NCBI GenBank assembly: GCA_948567375.1 | Contig: OX419757.1 | Location: forward strand, 59,148,001-59,212,000 | Length of the DNA stretch: 64,000 nt | From: Lunularia cruciata | Taxonomy: Eukaryota; Streptophyta; Marchantiopsida; Lunulariales; Lunulariaceae | Reading direction: 5' to 3' | Part shown: positions 46,826 through 58,339 of the stretch, in pieces | How positions within the stretch are numbered: position 1 is the stretch's first letter | Layout: each line of letters opens with the position of its first letter | Program-made: the position numbers and the translations under genes | Notes under the pieces: model-generated | What the model saw: only the letters and a program-made list of their open reading frames with translations | What the model was told of the DNA's origin: nothing | Database searches by the model: none

Positions 46826-49040
46826 GTACTTTTCTTTTCTCTCTTTGGGAATACACAAGGTACCTAGCTGCAAAGATTGCAGATCAAAGGTTATAGGTAA
46901 GCCTATAACTACTCGTCTGAAACACGCATGTTACCCAACCGTTGGTACCCTCCACTCTCATAACTAGTATTCTTGCTATCGGGTAGGGTAATGACGGGTA
47001 ACCTAACCTGTCATCACAACATGCACTCCTGGTCTACTTGTCATCACTTCTAGCATTACCAAGGAGAAAAAAACAACACTCTTAGAAGGGAAGAACCTAA
47101 GCGCAATGCCCGCACACCAATCCAAACCAATTGGGTGTACAAATAGGCATGCAAGCACAAATAGGATCCAATCACAAGAATACAATAACAATTCTTTGTG
47201 CTTTTTGTCAAAAAAGAGCTTTAGAGCCTTCTTGCTCTATCATCAAGCTAATTTCAAGATTTAATTTAAGTCTCTTCCAATTTGTACTTCAAATTTCAAC
47301 AATTTCCTACTCCGTGTGGGGATTTCTTATGTCTTCTTGATGGGGAAAACTCTATGCAACTTATATGAACATAACTTTTTCTATATAGCTTGGATTCAAA
47401 TGTTATAGGATTTAGTGGAAAGCCTATAAGATAATATTTCCATTGACATAAAATAGGCTTCAATAAGATTACAAAAGCTCCCCTAACAAGCTCTCAAATA
47501 TGGCTAGGTTTTTGCAACTTTTATCCTAATTTTGAAATCCCAATTTAAGGATTTGCTCCTGGTTCTTGGCAAATTTTCCCTAAATTTCTGATTCAGAAGT
47601 ACAATTGATCCTCAAAAACACTCTGGAAACTTAAAACCCTCAATCATACTCACAAGATAGGAGAATTGACATCCAATCAAGATGAAAGATAACATTACTC
47701 TACTAAGCTTATGATAGTATTTGCAGTAGAATGTTTTGCATCAGATCTCACTCTCCATAGACCTAGAGCCAACCAAAATTTTCAAAATAGCTAGTTGTGT
47801 CCTTGTCTAAACTCCTGCAGATTTTGGTAGCCTACCCCAACCCCAATCTCTAGATGTGGATCAATTCTTGAGCTGGGCTAACTTGTGAGCTCTGTAGATC
47901 CAAGTTTACTTGATCCAATACCTTGAATTCTCTTTTTGGATAATTCACATGAAACCTTCACACAAAGGTGAAAATCTAACCAACAATAAGACTGGAAATT
48001 TTCATAAGGTAACTTAAACCACAACTTGGGGAGTGACCAAAACTCCAAACCTGATCATCAACTCTTCTCCAACACCTTACATCTCAAAAGCTTCAACTTC
48101 AATCAATCAGATCTAATTTGAGATTGATCCAAAACTATAATTTCTTGTGCTCAAAGCTCTAAGAACTTTGTCTACTCTCCAACCCCACTGATAGAGCATG
48201 AAAATTTTTCAAGAAGCTCTCTCGATTGCCTACTTTGTGCTCTTGGGTATGAATTCTACCACCCTTGACTCGATCGATAATATTTCTCTCAAAATCTACT
48301 CAAAACATCTGATTTCAATCTCTAGATTGTAGCCTGTCAGCTTCTCTCTCCAACTATGGTCTTCAATCCTCAAATGACCTCCCCAAACTCTCTTGATGGT
48401 CAAAAAACTCCAGACTCTTCCTCTTGGGACCCAATCTCTTGGAAATTTGTCTTGTAGTTTCTTCAATTTTTGAAAAATGGACACCACAACTCCACCTTGA
48501 AGCTTATGAGCAAAAATGAAAGCATTATCCTACTTTAGAAGCACATAGATTTTCAAACCCCATAAACGTTCATTAGTAAACACTGGAAGGACAATAGGAT
48601 CCGGGTTTCCCATCATCAACTCCATGAACACCACTCCAAAATGTGCCACCATCCAATCCCGTAAGCCATCTTGGTGTAAAATTTGAGGCTTGATGAGAAA
48701 AGGATTTGAGAGTGGTAGATTGGGAGCATAGGACATCTCATGCTCAAATGCCTCCTCCAATGCTCTAACACTTGTGCTCAACTACAACTCTCACTCCCAA
48801 CATCCTCCTCCCTTCAAGACTCCTTGACTCCACACTCCCGTCTCTCCATTACCCCTCACCTATATACATTAGAGCCCTCAAACATGATAAGATTGAAGCC
48901 CTTGTGGCCAATTGCATACATGTCCATAAATTGCTCACATTGCAACATCTCATCTGTTAGCTCTATCACACAACCTACTCCACTAATGTAGAGATAACCA
49001 TGATAGTTTAATCTTTTATGGGTTGTGTAAACCACAACAT
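46826..49040 (-). mobile_element. Element D: reversed insertion within element F
   Basis: About 2.2 kb separating the two halves of F pol. The left part (46980-47180) shares 'gtcatcacaaca(t/c)gcactc' and 'atccaatcacaagaa' with 63370-63580 next to element C, suggesting LTR or leader relationship. On the minus strand 48781-48296 is a pre-gag-type ORF. No gag or pol was recognised, so it is probably non-autonomous or a truncated piece. The exact ends and the target duplication could not be fixed; boundaries are good to about 20 bp. Confidence 0.55.
48296..48781 (-). pseudogene. pre-gag ORF homologue in element D
   Basis: One 162-codon frame with a single internal TAG (48530-48532). Residues about 22-83 align with the pre-gag ORF of elements A and B: NPFLIKPQILHQDGLRD, VAHFGVVFMELMMGNPDPIV and LKIYVLLK against NPFHIKVMYIQHEQMRV, VYHFGAEFMDRVMNSPNPVI and LTIYILL. 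The basic C terminus (QKLKKLQDKFPRDWVPRG) has no counterpart. Function unknown; not matched to any family from memory. Confidence 0.6.
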
Positions 49041-51290
49041 AACAACGTCAATGGAAGTTTTACTACAAGAAGTCCAAGTGTACCTTTTGGCATAAGGAAG
49101 TTATCTTATTGGATCATAAGGTCTCATCCAAGGAAATCAAGATAGAAGAGGAGAAAATCAAGGCCATTGTTGATTGGCCTACTCTGAAGGATGCCATAAA
49201 AGTATGGGAATTTAGTAGATTGGTACATTTTTACCAATGGTTCATCCGCTTATATGTTCATGTCGTTGCACCATTGACCAATCTCTTGGGGAAGACCTCA
49301 AGCTTTCAATGGACTACCAAGCACAAAGAAGCATTCAAAAGTTGAAGCATATGGTGTATTCAAGATCCATTCTTCAACCATATGATACTCAACTACCTTG
49401 TGTGGTTGATTTTGATACTTCTAACTTTGGCATTAAGCTTATATTGTAGCAAGAATTCCCAAATGGGCTACATCTCATTGCCTTTGTGTCTTAACAACTA
49501 AAAACCTTAGAAAGGAATTACTCTACTCTAGATCAAGAACAACTAGCAATGGTATATGCCACCAAGGCATGGATGCAGTATCTCTTGGAGAAACAAGTGA
49601 CCATGCAAACCAATCATAAACCTTTGTTGTAGATATAACATTTGGAGTACATGAAGAGTAGATATCATCAATGGGTGGAACAACAATAGTTTTTTGATAT
49701 CAAACTTGAGTACAAACTCAATAGGTTCTATTTCATCCCCAATGCCATACCATGATGAACTGATTTCAACCTCTTCATGAACCTCTCATCATAATGGCAA
49801 TTAAGATATTGTCAATTGACTCAAAAGTCTAAATCAAGTTTGGGACTGCTTTACAACAAGACTCCTTCTTTCAAGTGGTAAAAGATTTTCTTGAAACACA
49901 TAACAAGGAGTACAACACTTTATCCTTCAAAGCAAGTCTTCTATTTTGTGATAATTGGATCTATGTTGTAGCCAAGGGTAATCTATAACTTGTGCACCTC
50001 AAGAAGCCCATGACTTACAAATCACTAGTCACATAGGTGTGGACAAGACCTTGGATACCCTACAACACCAAATGGTGGTGGCCCAATATGGCTCAAGAGG
50101 TTTGGGAGTTTAATCTATCTTGTGAGAGTTGCCAATATTTGGCAACTCTCCCAAGAACAAGGCTAATGACCAAAAGCCAAGTGGACTCCTTCAACCACTA
50201 CCAATTCTATCTACCCATTGGAAACATGTAAGCTTAGACCTCATCACATCCTTGCCAAAGATAAACCAAGGTCATATAACTATTATAGTGTGTGTTGATA
50301 AGCTTAGCAAGTATATTCATTTGGAACCTACCATAGATACCATTGATGCTCCAACATTGGCCTAGATTTACTTTGACATTATCTTCAAGTACCATGGGAT
50401 GCCAAGAGTCCTCATCTTTGATCAAGATCCATCTTTTATTGGTAAATTCTGGCAAGCATGTCTTAAACCTCTTGGGACCAAGCTTACCTTATCTATATCT
50501 TATCATCCTTAAACAAATAGATAAACAAAATGAGAAACCCACACTTTAGAAGACATGCTATGTGCCTTTGCTAATGTCCACCACATTGATTGGGATGCTT
50601 GTTTTGCAGCTACCAAGTTTGCTTACAATAATTCCAAGCAGGCAAGTATTGGCTTTTCTCTCTTAATTATAGGCAATGTCTACTTGTTCCAAATTCTCTT
50701 CTTGCTCCTCCACCATCTTAGGTCATGTATACTTCTATCTTCTTGTCCATGTTATTTAAATCCATACACTAAGCCAAGTCACATCTTCTTATTGCTCAAA
50801 AATGGAAAAAGCAATATGTTTATAAACATCATTTTGATCTTACTTTTCAACTAGCTGAGAAAGTCATTCTTTCTTCTAGTAACCTTCTTCTCCCACTTGA
50901 TACCTAAGTCTGTAAACTTGCTCCCAATTGGAAAGGTCTATTTGACATTACTCAAATTATTTCTCCTATTGCCTACCAACTTGCTTTCCCTAGGCATATG
51001 CGGATCCATCCTATCTTCTATGTTTCAATACTCAAACCCTTCATTTCTAATCCATCATCCTTTTCCACTCATCTCCAACCTCCTCCTCCTCCCATTCCTA
51101 TAAATGATCATGAGGAGAATGGAGTTGATAAAAAACTCACATATTGCACCATCCAACATAGCCATAATGACCCACTAAGTACAAAGTTCTTTGGAAAGGG
51201 TATCGCCTTCATGATGCCACATGGGAGCTTCTTTTGCATCTCCACAATGCATCAACAACTCTACAAGAGTTCAAGGATTCCCTAATAACA
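49041..51290 (+). pseudogene. RT end, RNase H, integrase and chromodomain remnant, element F
   Basis: 49109-49345 encodes the RT thumb/connection (EKIKAIVDWPTLKDAIKVWEF, VAPLTNLLGKTSSFQW). RNase H (about 49390-49720) and an HHCC plus DDE integrase (about 49990-50560; SLDLITSLPKI, FHQ/PSF-like block) follow in broken frames. A chromodomain trace lies near 51120-51290 ('ctagcaatgggg' polypurine-like tract after it). Collinear with 2060-4250. Confidence 0.7.
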
Positions 51291-51319
51291 AGGATATCAT
51301 CAACTAGCAATGGGGAATA

Positions 51320-51456
51320 AGTAATAAGCCAAATATGGAGTTAGTAGACAAGCTAGTCAAGACTTAAAAGCAACAAACAGGAAAAAATGAATTCTAGAAG
51401 CATCTATGGAGCCTTTAGGAAGTTTTTTGGCACCTTTTAAGTATCAATTAACATGT
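51320..51456 (+). repeat. truncated 3' LTR of element F
   Basis: Begins after 'gcaatggggaata'. 'atatggagttagtagac', 'attctagaagcatctatggag' and 'ttggcacctttt' match the first 140 bp of the 5' LTR. It ends where a B-type LTR starts (51457). Confidence 0.7.
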
Positions 51457-52012
51457 TTTAATACCAATAGCTAGACAAATGATCTAGAGATGAAATTTGG
51501 TTTGGTAATATTTGGAAGAATTTATACATGATAGACTAAGTAGATCAGACAAAGGTATCACCAAAAAAGTACTTTTACTAATAGGCCAAAAACCAAAACA
51601 TGCTTAGAAACTTTAGAATCAATAGCTAGGTATATGATCTAAAGGTGAAACTTGGGGTGGTGATATTTGGAAAGATGTCACACATGATGGAGAACAAAGA
51701 TCAGATAGAGATATCTCCAAAAGAGCACTTCTACTAATAGTGAAAAAGCTAAAATAGGCCTGAAAAACTTGAGTCAATTTTGGAGACCTAAATGGATGAA
51801 ATAGGCCCCAAAATTATGCAGATTCTCACTCCAACAAAGGGAAAGGCTAGCTTTTCCTCCCTCCTAGTTTGTCTCACCGAGAGTTTTCCAATGGTACCTC
51901 ATCCATGTGATTTTGAGATTCCTATAGGAAATTTCCTTTTAATCATAGCCTATTTGACCAACCAGATGGGACCAAGACTTACATGCCATCCATCCAAGCA
52001 AGTAATCTAAGC
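51457..52012 (+). repeat. B-type LTR, plus orientation, truncated
   Basis: Starts TTTAATACCAATAGCTAG (family start TGTAATACC). It shows both internal copies of the 'gatctaga/aggtgaaa ... ggtttggtaa' block, then 'ttttccaatggtacctcatcc' and 'gaccaaccag', as in element B. It stops at 'agtaatctaag', about 200 bp short of the expected end. Either a truncated 5' LTR or a solo LTR remnant. Confidence 0.75.
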
Positions 52013-52019
52013 AAGCAAG

Positions 52020-52316
52020 TATCCTTCTTAGCTGGCATCACTATCATTGATGTATACTCTCCATGTGTAATCTCCACCAAACCAACCTCAAAAAGGTCAC
52101 TACTCTGGCTCTAAATTAATGCCATCTCCATATCATTATATTGATAAGGACGTAAAAAATTGGTGTATCGCTAGTCAGCTCAATCCGTATACCAGGTCCC
52201 TTTAGAGCACCCAAATCCTTCATACTAAAGGAAAAAAACTTGTATAGCTCCTCAAGAACCTCTAAACCCTCCGTCTTTCCTCTCTTATAAGCTTGGGTCC
52301 AAGATCTAGCTCCCAA
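52020..52316 (-). pseudogene. N-terminal reverse transcriptase region, element C
   Basis: Reads LEELYKFFSFSMKDL, GPGIRIELTSDTPIF, then after a shift NDMEMALI ... VGLVEITHGEYTS and VMPAKKDT. This is the linker plus RT fingers of a Ty3/gypsy element (the usual 'RIxLxxxxPxxxRPYRxS ... VxxxKKDG' region). It is truncated at the left where the B-type LTR begins; the catalytic palm is absent from the window. Confidence 0.8.
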
Positions 52317-52784
52317 GTATCCTCTGTAATTGTAGTAGGAGTGGAAGACGTGCTGACTGGCTGCTACATTGGCCCCTTGGGAGCAATAGTGTCATGCTCT
52401 TGACTACTAGAGGTCCTAACTTCTATGTGAAAAACTCCCTTTGATCTGGCTGCAAGCTCCATATGTCCTCTAGCTGCATCTCAAGTAGACCAAGGGTGTA
52501 ATCCAAGTAGACCACGCTCACCTAGGTGGACTCCAACTAGACCACCCTTCCTAGTAGCCATTGGCTGCGTCCCAAGAATACCATGTCCACTTAATCTATT
52601 ACTCCCAACATGTGCTTGAATTGTCTCAATAGGCACAAGGTTCACAAGTGTCCGAGTGATGATGCCTATCAAGTGCATTGTTGCTACTCTGCCAAGCCAA
52701 GGCTCATAATCCAGGTCAAACAGTTTAGGTCCATAGCTTGACCTAACACCTAGATGCATCTAACACTATTAAAACAATGATAAT

Positions 52785-53640
52785 ACCGGTGCAAAAACCC
52801 ATTTCCTGTTGTCTCTCATCAGTGTTGGGCTCCACCAACTATTGTAACTGTGAGTCCTAAACCAGTCTAGGAACTCCCTCTCAAAAAGCATGAGAACCTA
52901 AGAAACTCATAAGTGTAGGAAAAGTTGCTCTAGGCTATCCAACTAGGTTCACCACTACCATAGGTGACCTATTAATCACTACCACTGTTTGAGACTAACA
53001 CTCAACATCCAAGATGTCATCAACAAGGATCTGGTCTAGTCATTGAATCCTATTATATGCATGCTATAGAACCTCTTTGGGTAAGAGGTTCATCCACCAA
53101 AGACAAAGACAATGAGCCCGTGATCCCCCTCTAGCTGCATCTAACAATATAGTAGGTCCCATCCAAGAACGGACCTTATGTGTACTCACTACCACTTTAG
53201 TGCAAGAATTGCCCATCAAAGGAACATTCTCCAAAAAGTAAGTTGGAGAAATAGACTGATGGACTTAGAGATGTTGTAGTATCCGTAACATCTCCCAAAA
53301 CACACCAAAACAAGGATCTTAAAGACCCAAACCTCAACTAGCACCTGTATATCCCTGACATGGCCATCTAGAAATCACCAAGAACAGGTCCATGTCTCTC
53401 CAGATCATGCACCCCTAATAAGGAAATGTTTGCTAGTAGGACCTTCTGGTAACCATTGATTGTTGATATCGGTAATAACTCAAGATACTAGTAGGCCAAG
53501 TGTACCACATGATGTTGGGAGACTTGCCTAACAATCTCATCACTCTCTACATATAAGTACCTCTGTAATCATATACCCGCCTATAGTACCCTAGCTAGTT
53601 TGGTGCTAATCCCACCGAACAACTCCAATACACATACTTC
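52785..53640 (-). pseudogene. C5-cytosine DNA methyltransferase-like domain inside retrotransposon C
   Basis: Blocks appear in the canonical order on the minus strand: motif I LELFGGI (about 53608-53629, SAM binding), motif II RYLYVESDEIV (about 53535-53565), motif IV LVISRWPCQGYTGA (catalytic Cys codon 53358-53360), a DPCxxVFWEMLRIL block, motif VI LENV (about 53223-53234), SRAHCLCLWWMNLLP (about 53085-53135), then FPTLMSFLGSHAF (about 52890-52930) and EPNTDER..MGF (about 52800-52830). Cys-to-ENV spacing is about 43 codons, as in DNMT3. SRAH..LWW..L parallels the DNMT3 'AAHRARxFWGNL' block. Several in-frame stops and one shift between motifs II and IV show decay. Such enzymes put 5-methyl groups on cytosine in DNA. 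Retroelement-borne methyltransferases are known from a few algae and protists (from memory). Confidence 0.85.
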
Positions 53641-54049
53641 CTCTACTAGATACTACCAAGTAATGAGTGTGGTATTTAGAGGTGTCAAGTAATTGACTCT
53701 GGAGGCTCATCCTCACACTCATCTCTTGGTGGTAGAAAGGCTCCACTCCAAGCCTACTGCACCAACCGATCTGCATGTTGCTACAATGCCTCCTCCAAAC
53801 TCCACATTGGAACATCCAATGTGAATGGAAAAATCCCACTTGTACTCCAAATCTGAGTGATCTCCTCTAGTATTTGAGTATCCTATGCATGGGCATTCCA
53901 CTCCAATAAGTCCCTAGGCCAAGTAACAATAACACTAAAAGCTAAAACTGATGCTGCCATGGTCTCGGACTATAGTGAGTCAAGCGTGCCACTACTAAAG
54001 CGTATTGGTAGGCAACATACTTGTCACTCACCTGACTACCAACCTGGTC

Positions 54050-54490
54050 TATAGGAGGTTTTCTCCTCCCAATAGTCAATATTGAAACCCATGGTGTGTA
54101 ACACTACTCTCCCAACTAGCACATCATATGACTCAACTATTGTTGCAATAGCATGAGCTCTCACCACCGAGCTATCAGTTGGGTGACATGGTTGAACCTG
54201 GACAACTAGCTCTCCATGTGTGATGTACTATGTCAAACCACCTCCTAGAGATGTATAGATCTGAAATGGACACCTCTCCACATTGTTCTTTTGTAACCCT
54301 AGACCAACAATTGCAGCTTTCCCCAACATCAAGGGTTGCGCACTTGAGTCTAATAAGACTCTTTGTGGTGTATAGACCTTCTTTGAAGGTCCTACCAAAT
54401 AGAAAATCCCCCTTTGGTTATCTAATAGGACAACACTAGGTGTGAACCGCTCTCTCTCAAAGGCTGGTCTAGTTAGCAACTCCTCCAATC
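54050..54490 (-). pseudogene. aspartic protease-like region, element C
   Basis: 54488-54228 gives TPQRVLLDSSAQPLMLGKAA, where VLLDSSAQP matches the retropepsin DSGA loop with Gly to Ser. It continues QIYTSLGGGLT, then VVRAHAIATIVESYDVLVG and VVLHTMGFNIDYW down to about 54050. It should free the Gag and Pol proteins. Two stops interrupt it. Confidence 0.7.
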
Positions 54491-55239
54491 TAACCGTTGC
54501 TACCTATCATAAACCATTGGTTGTTGAGTGGATCCTATGCTCCTCAACCAAATCAACTCCATTATCAACCACCTTGCTCTAGAAGTAGGAACCACATCAT
54601 CCTTACTCTCACAAAGCATGGCCGCCAATCTGAACACTAGGGCTGGGTCAACTCCCAATGTACACATGTCATTGGCTAAAAATAAAGGATAGCACATAAT
54701 CAGTTGAGCCGCCCCCAACATTGTGCTAGACTCAATCTGTGTAGTAGTCTGTGTAGTATGCACCCGATCACCACCTACCACACCTGCACTAGGATGTTTA
54801 GGAGCCATGGATGATGTCTATAGGGCCTTAGAAAGCATTAAAGATTGGGGAAGTCTGGTCTATCTCCCAACCTCTCCTCTTTGTTTGTCCAACTCCACTG
54901 ATGCTCCTCTAGGCTCTGGGGCACGTATTGCATTCCTAGTCATTATTGTAGATGAATCCACCTATGTTGCTTTGCACATGAAGTCCAAAGCATCTCTATC
55001 ACCAACATATGAGGTGGGTGTTGAGGCTTCCAGTTAAGATCATATTTTGATTGCCTCTAAGCAATGGCCATACTAGCCAATCTCTGCTCCAACTGCTCAA
55101 TCCAAGTAGCCATAGTTGTATCAAAAGTAAGGGCAAGTACTACACCCCTACTAGGTGTAGATCCTCTACCATCACCTCTACCACCTCATCCTCCATGAAC
55201 TAGAGCTCCACTACTATCTGCCATAGCAGCCCTACCACT

Positions 55240-55378
55240 TTGTAACTCTGAGTGCACGTCAAAGCACTTGTCACTAGTGTGACCAAATCTACAACAATGC
55301 TTACATTGCCTCTATGTTGGCTGTGATGCACCAAAGCTATCGGGTTTGCTGCCTAAGGGCACTCTCTCTTGTGATGAG
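55240..55378 (-). pseudogene. nucleocapsid zinc knuckles, element C
   Basis: A complete CX2CX4HX4C knuckle (CKHCCRFGHTSDKC, about 55261-55302). Upstream, at the B junction, HKREC is the second half of another knuckle whose first half (CWTCG) lies at 62011-62030 on the far side of element B. Confidence 0.85.
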
Positions 55379-55383
55379 GTCCA
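55379..55383. repeat. target-site duplication GTCCA, left of element B
   Basis: Same five bases at 62006-62010. Removing B and one copy brings the two zinc-knuckle halves of element C into one frame. Confidence 0.9.
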
Positions 55384-56136
55384 CGTAATACTCCGAGGAT
55401 AAGACAAGAGAGAAAACACATATTGCACACTCAAAAATTTGATGTCCCAAAGGGAGCACCCTCTCTTTATTATATAGACAAAGAGGATCTCCTCCAAGGA
55501 AGCTACACCATAGGATTAGGGACAGAGATAGGTGACATGTCAGCAAGCTCTACCCTTGGATTACTCACTTGGATGGGTGACATGTCTGGTCTAGGTCCTA
55601 TCTGGTTGGTCAAACAAGCTTTGACCGGAGGGAATCTTTTAGGGAATCTTTTAGGGAATCTTCCTGTAGGAATCTCAAAATCACGTGAGTAAGGTACCAT
55701 TGGAAAGCTCTCAACGAGACAAAGCTGGGGAGGAGGGAAGGCCAACCTTTCCTCTATTGGGGGGGGGATATGCACATTTCTTAGGCCCAATTCATCCGTT
55801 TAGGCCTTCGAAATTGCCTTCAAAGATTTCATGCATATTTCAATTCCTACTCTATTAGTAGAAGTCCCCTTTCAGTGATACCTTGTTCTGATCTATTTAG
55901 TCCATCATGTGTAACATCCTCCCAGATGTTACCAAACCAATTCTCACCTTTAAATCATATGTCTAGCTATTGGTTCTAAGGTTCTCAAGTCTATTTCTGT
56001 TTCTGCCCTATTGGTAGAAGTACTCTTTTGGTGATACTTCTATCTTATCTATTTTGACCATCATGTATAACATCATTCTAGATGTTACCAAACCAAATTT
56101 CACATCTAGATCATATGGCTAGCTCTTGGTATTACA
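55384..56136 (-). repeat. 3' LTR of element B (753 bp)
   Basis: On the minus strand TGTAATACCAAGAGC ... GGAGTATTACG. The first about 300 bp hold two diverged copies of one block ('ggtttggtaacatct'). A 12-bp unit 'gggaatctttta' (55632-55665) is present about three times, against two in the 5' LTR. A C-tract interrupts at 55760-55768 (minus strand). Confidence 0.93.
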
Positions 56137-56345
56137 TACCTCCCTCCTTTTAAGATGTAACGTCCTCGTGTGCAATTGTTGCTCAAATGCTTGCACCAAC
56201 ACAAGTGCATGTGCCAAATTGGCAGCGGGCTCCCAGGTGGCTTCATAGAGGGGGTAACCTTTCCATTGTACTAGATAGTCCACCCACAGATGGTGAGTAC
56301 CACGCATGCATTTTTGGAGAATCCGCTCCACTTCATATTCCTCTA
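56119..56345 (-). pseudogene. chromodomain, element B
   Basis: VERILQKC ... WVDYLVQWKGYPLYEATWEP ... LVQAFEQQ: the aromatic and acidic residues of a chromodomain C-terminal to integrase. It is the best-preserved of the three in this window and ends just inside the LTR boundary. Confidence 0.88.
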
Positions 56346-56370
56346 TGCCATCAATGAGTGTTGGACAAGG

Positions 56371-57480
56371 TCAAATGTCTTGTGTGGAATGACCTTGGCT
56401 TGATTGGGGAGCATATCTGCGTAGTAGGGAGACATGGAACACTGGATGGATCTTCATGTGTGGTGGTAGCTCAAGGTGATAGGCCATAGCGCCGATGCGA
56501 TGAAGAATCAAGAAAGGCCCAATAAAACAAAGTCTGAGCTTACGAGGTCCAACTAATGTGAGGTTGGTTGTCAATAACCACACTTGATCCTCAACATTGA
56601 ACTTCATGTGCCTACAGTGTGCACCGGCATACTGCTTCTGTCGATTTTGCGCAATCTGTAATCTGTGCTTGGCGCTCTCCACACCTTATTGGATTCTAGA
56701 AACAAATGTGTTGACTACATCGACCTTGGTAGCCATTAGACGGATCTTCATCAAGCTAGAAGGTGTGAAGGGATGCTCACCATACATGAGGAAGAACGGA
56801 GTGACCTGGGTGGAGGCATTCATTGAATTGTTGTAAGCAAATTCCACCAACAGGAGTAGGGTTCACCACCTCTCTTGCTCTTCTAAGGTGAAGCCGCGTA
56901 ACATATCTTCAATCGTGCAATTAGCCCGCTCTGTTTGGCCATCGGTTTGTGGGTGGTAAGCTGTGGATATGGCCAACTTGGTTTTGAAGAAACCAAAGAG
57001 TGTTTGCCAAAACAAACTGGTGAATTGGGTGCCTCTATTGGTGATGAGTACTCTAGACAAGCCATGGTGAGCAAGACTACATCTAAGTATAATTGAGCTA
57101 GTTGTGGAGCGGTCACCTCCTTGGTGGTAGGGCGTACATGAATCATTTTGCTGAGCCGGTCCACAAAGACCACAATGGAGTCAAACCCTGAGGTGGTCTT
57201 GGGTGATTCACAGACGAGATCCATACTCACTTGTTCCCAACGTTGGTAAGGAGTGGGGAGAGGTTGAAGGAGCCATGCAAGAGCTTGATTAGAAGCTTTG
57301 TTCTGTTGACAAAGTAGGCAGCTACGCACATAGTCCATCACGTTGTTGCTCATCTTGGGCCAATAGTAATGGCGCTTGACTGCATCCAAGGTCTTGTCCA
57401 CTCCGACATGAGCTACAATGGCCGAATCATGACATTCCGCTAGAATGGTGGTGAGTAATTCTGGGACATTTGGGATCCAT
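56371..57480 (-). pseudogene. integrase, element B
   Basis: HHCC domain (HDSAIVAHVGVDKTLD ... CLLCQQNK, both Cys kept) and catalytic core with MDLVCESPKT, VLITNRGTQF and HPQTDGQTERANC. The middle Asp of the DDE triad reads Asn (TDRG to TNRG), which should abolish catalysis. A frameshift lies near 57065. The C-terminal part (56682-56371) carries DQVWLLTTNLTL and LELPPHMKIHPVFHVS, usual before the chromodomain. Confidence 0.88.
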
Positions 57481-57639
57481 AATTTGCCATCCCGAAAGGT
57501 GAGTTCTTGGGTGCTGGTGACACGTTTGGATGATTGTGCTTCTACAATCTATGGATCAGTTTTTGTAGCAGCCAGAATCTCTTGCCAGAATTCAAGGTTA
57601 ATCTTAACTTTTGCCACCAAGTTGTTGGCCATTGGTATG

Positions 57640-58339
57640 TGGGTGAATGCATCTGCAAGTTGCTTCTTACCTTCCACATAGGTGATTGTCATGTTGAAGT
57701 GTTGTTGCCACTCTGCCCACCAAATTTGGTGACAAGATAGATCCTTCTACGTCTCGAGGTATACTAGAGGTTTGTGGTCTATCTCTACTACAAATGCCTT
57801 CTCACCCAGGTAGTGCTTCCAATGCTTGGTTGCTAGAATGATGGCCAGCTCTTCTCATTCTATGGTGTGGTAGTTGCGCTCTGCCGGTAGCAAATTTCAA
57901 GAGAAATATGCAATTGGATGCCATCCGTCATGCCACTCTTGTTGTAGGACTACTCCTATTGCTACGCTTGATGCATCTGTAGCCAACTTGATTGGACGTT
58001 TTGGATCATACCACTTCAAGATTGGTGCATGTAGCAAGGCGGCCTTCAATTCTTGAAAGGCCAACTCTTGTGCAGTTCTCCATGTCCACTTCTTCCCCTT
58101 GCCAAGTAGTGCCGTTAAAGGCTATGCAACCTTGGAGAAGTCCTTGACAAATCTACGATAGAATCCCGTCAACCCAAGAAGCTCTTAAGTTGAGTTTGAT
58201 CATCTTGGGCACTCCATTTTTGAATGACCTCTATTTTATCTATCAATACTTGAATGCCCTCTGCACTTACTCTATGTCCTACGTAGTCTACTTTAGACTT
58301 GCCAAACTCACATTTTGAGATTTTGGCGTACAACTGATT
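57640..58339 (-). pseudogene. RNase H and RT connection, element B
   Basis: Reads LTALLGKGKKWTWRTAQE, LATDASSVAIGVVLQQE, AYFS*NLLPAERNYHTIE*E and VVEIDHKPLVYL, the Ty3 RNase H order (the TDAS Asp is kept). Stops at two sites. It degrades the RNA template during cDNA synthesis. Confidence 0.82.

Larger units (their letters stand above)
43926..51456 (+). mobile_element. Element F: decayed Ty3/gypsy chromovirus, interrupted by element D
   Basis: 5' LTR (43926-44420), primer-binding site, gag, protease and RT up to about 46825. The reading resumes at about 49041 with the RT end, RNase H, integrase and chromodomain, then a truncated 3' LTR (about 51320-51456). The break at 46825/49041 is shown by comparison with the uninterrupted relative at 2050-2110, where 'gaagtcttaaga' is followed within 10 bp by 'caatggaagtt'. 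The 3' LTR is in turn cut by a B-type LTR. Every domain has stops. Confidence 0.8.

Noticed and set aside
46800-46870. precise left end and target duplication of element D
   Set aside because: Candidate 5-mers at 46820-46830 and 49030-49045 do not match convincingly, so no duplication was claimed.
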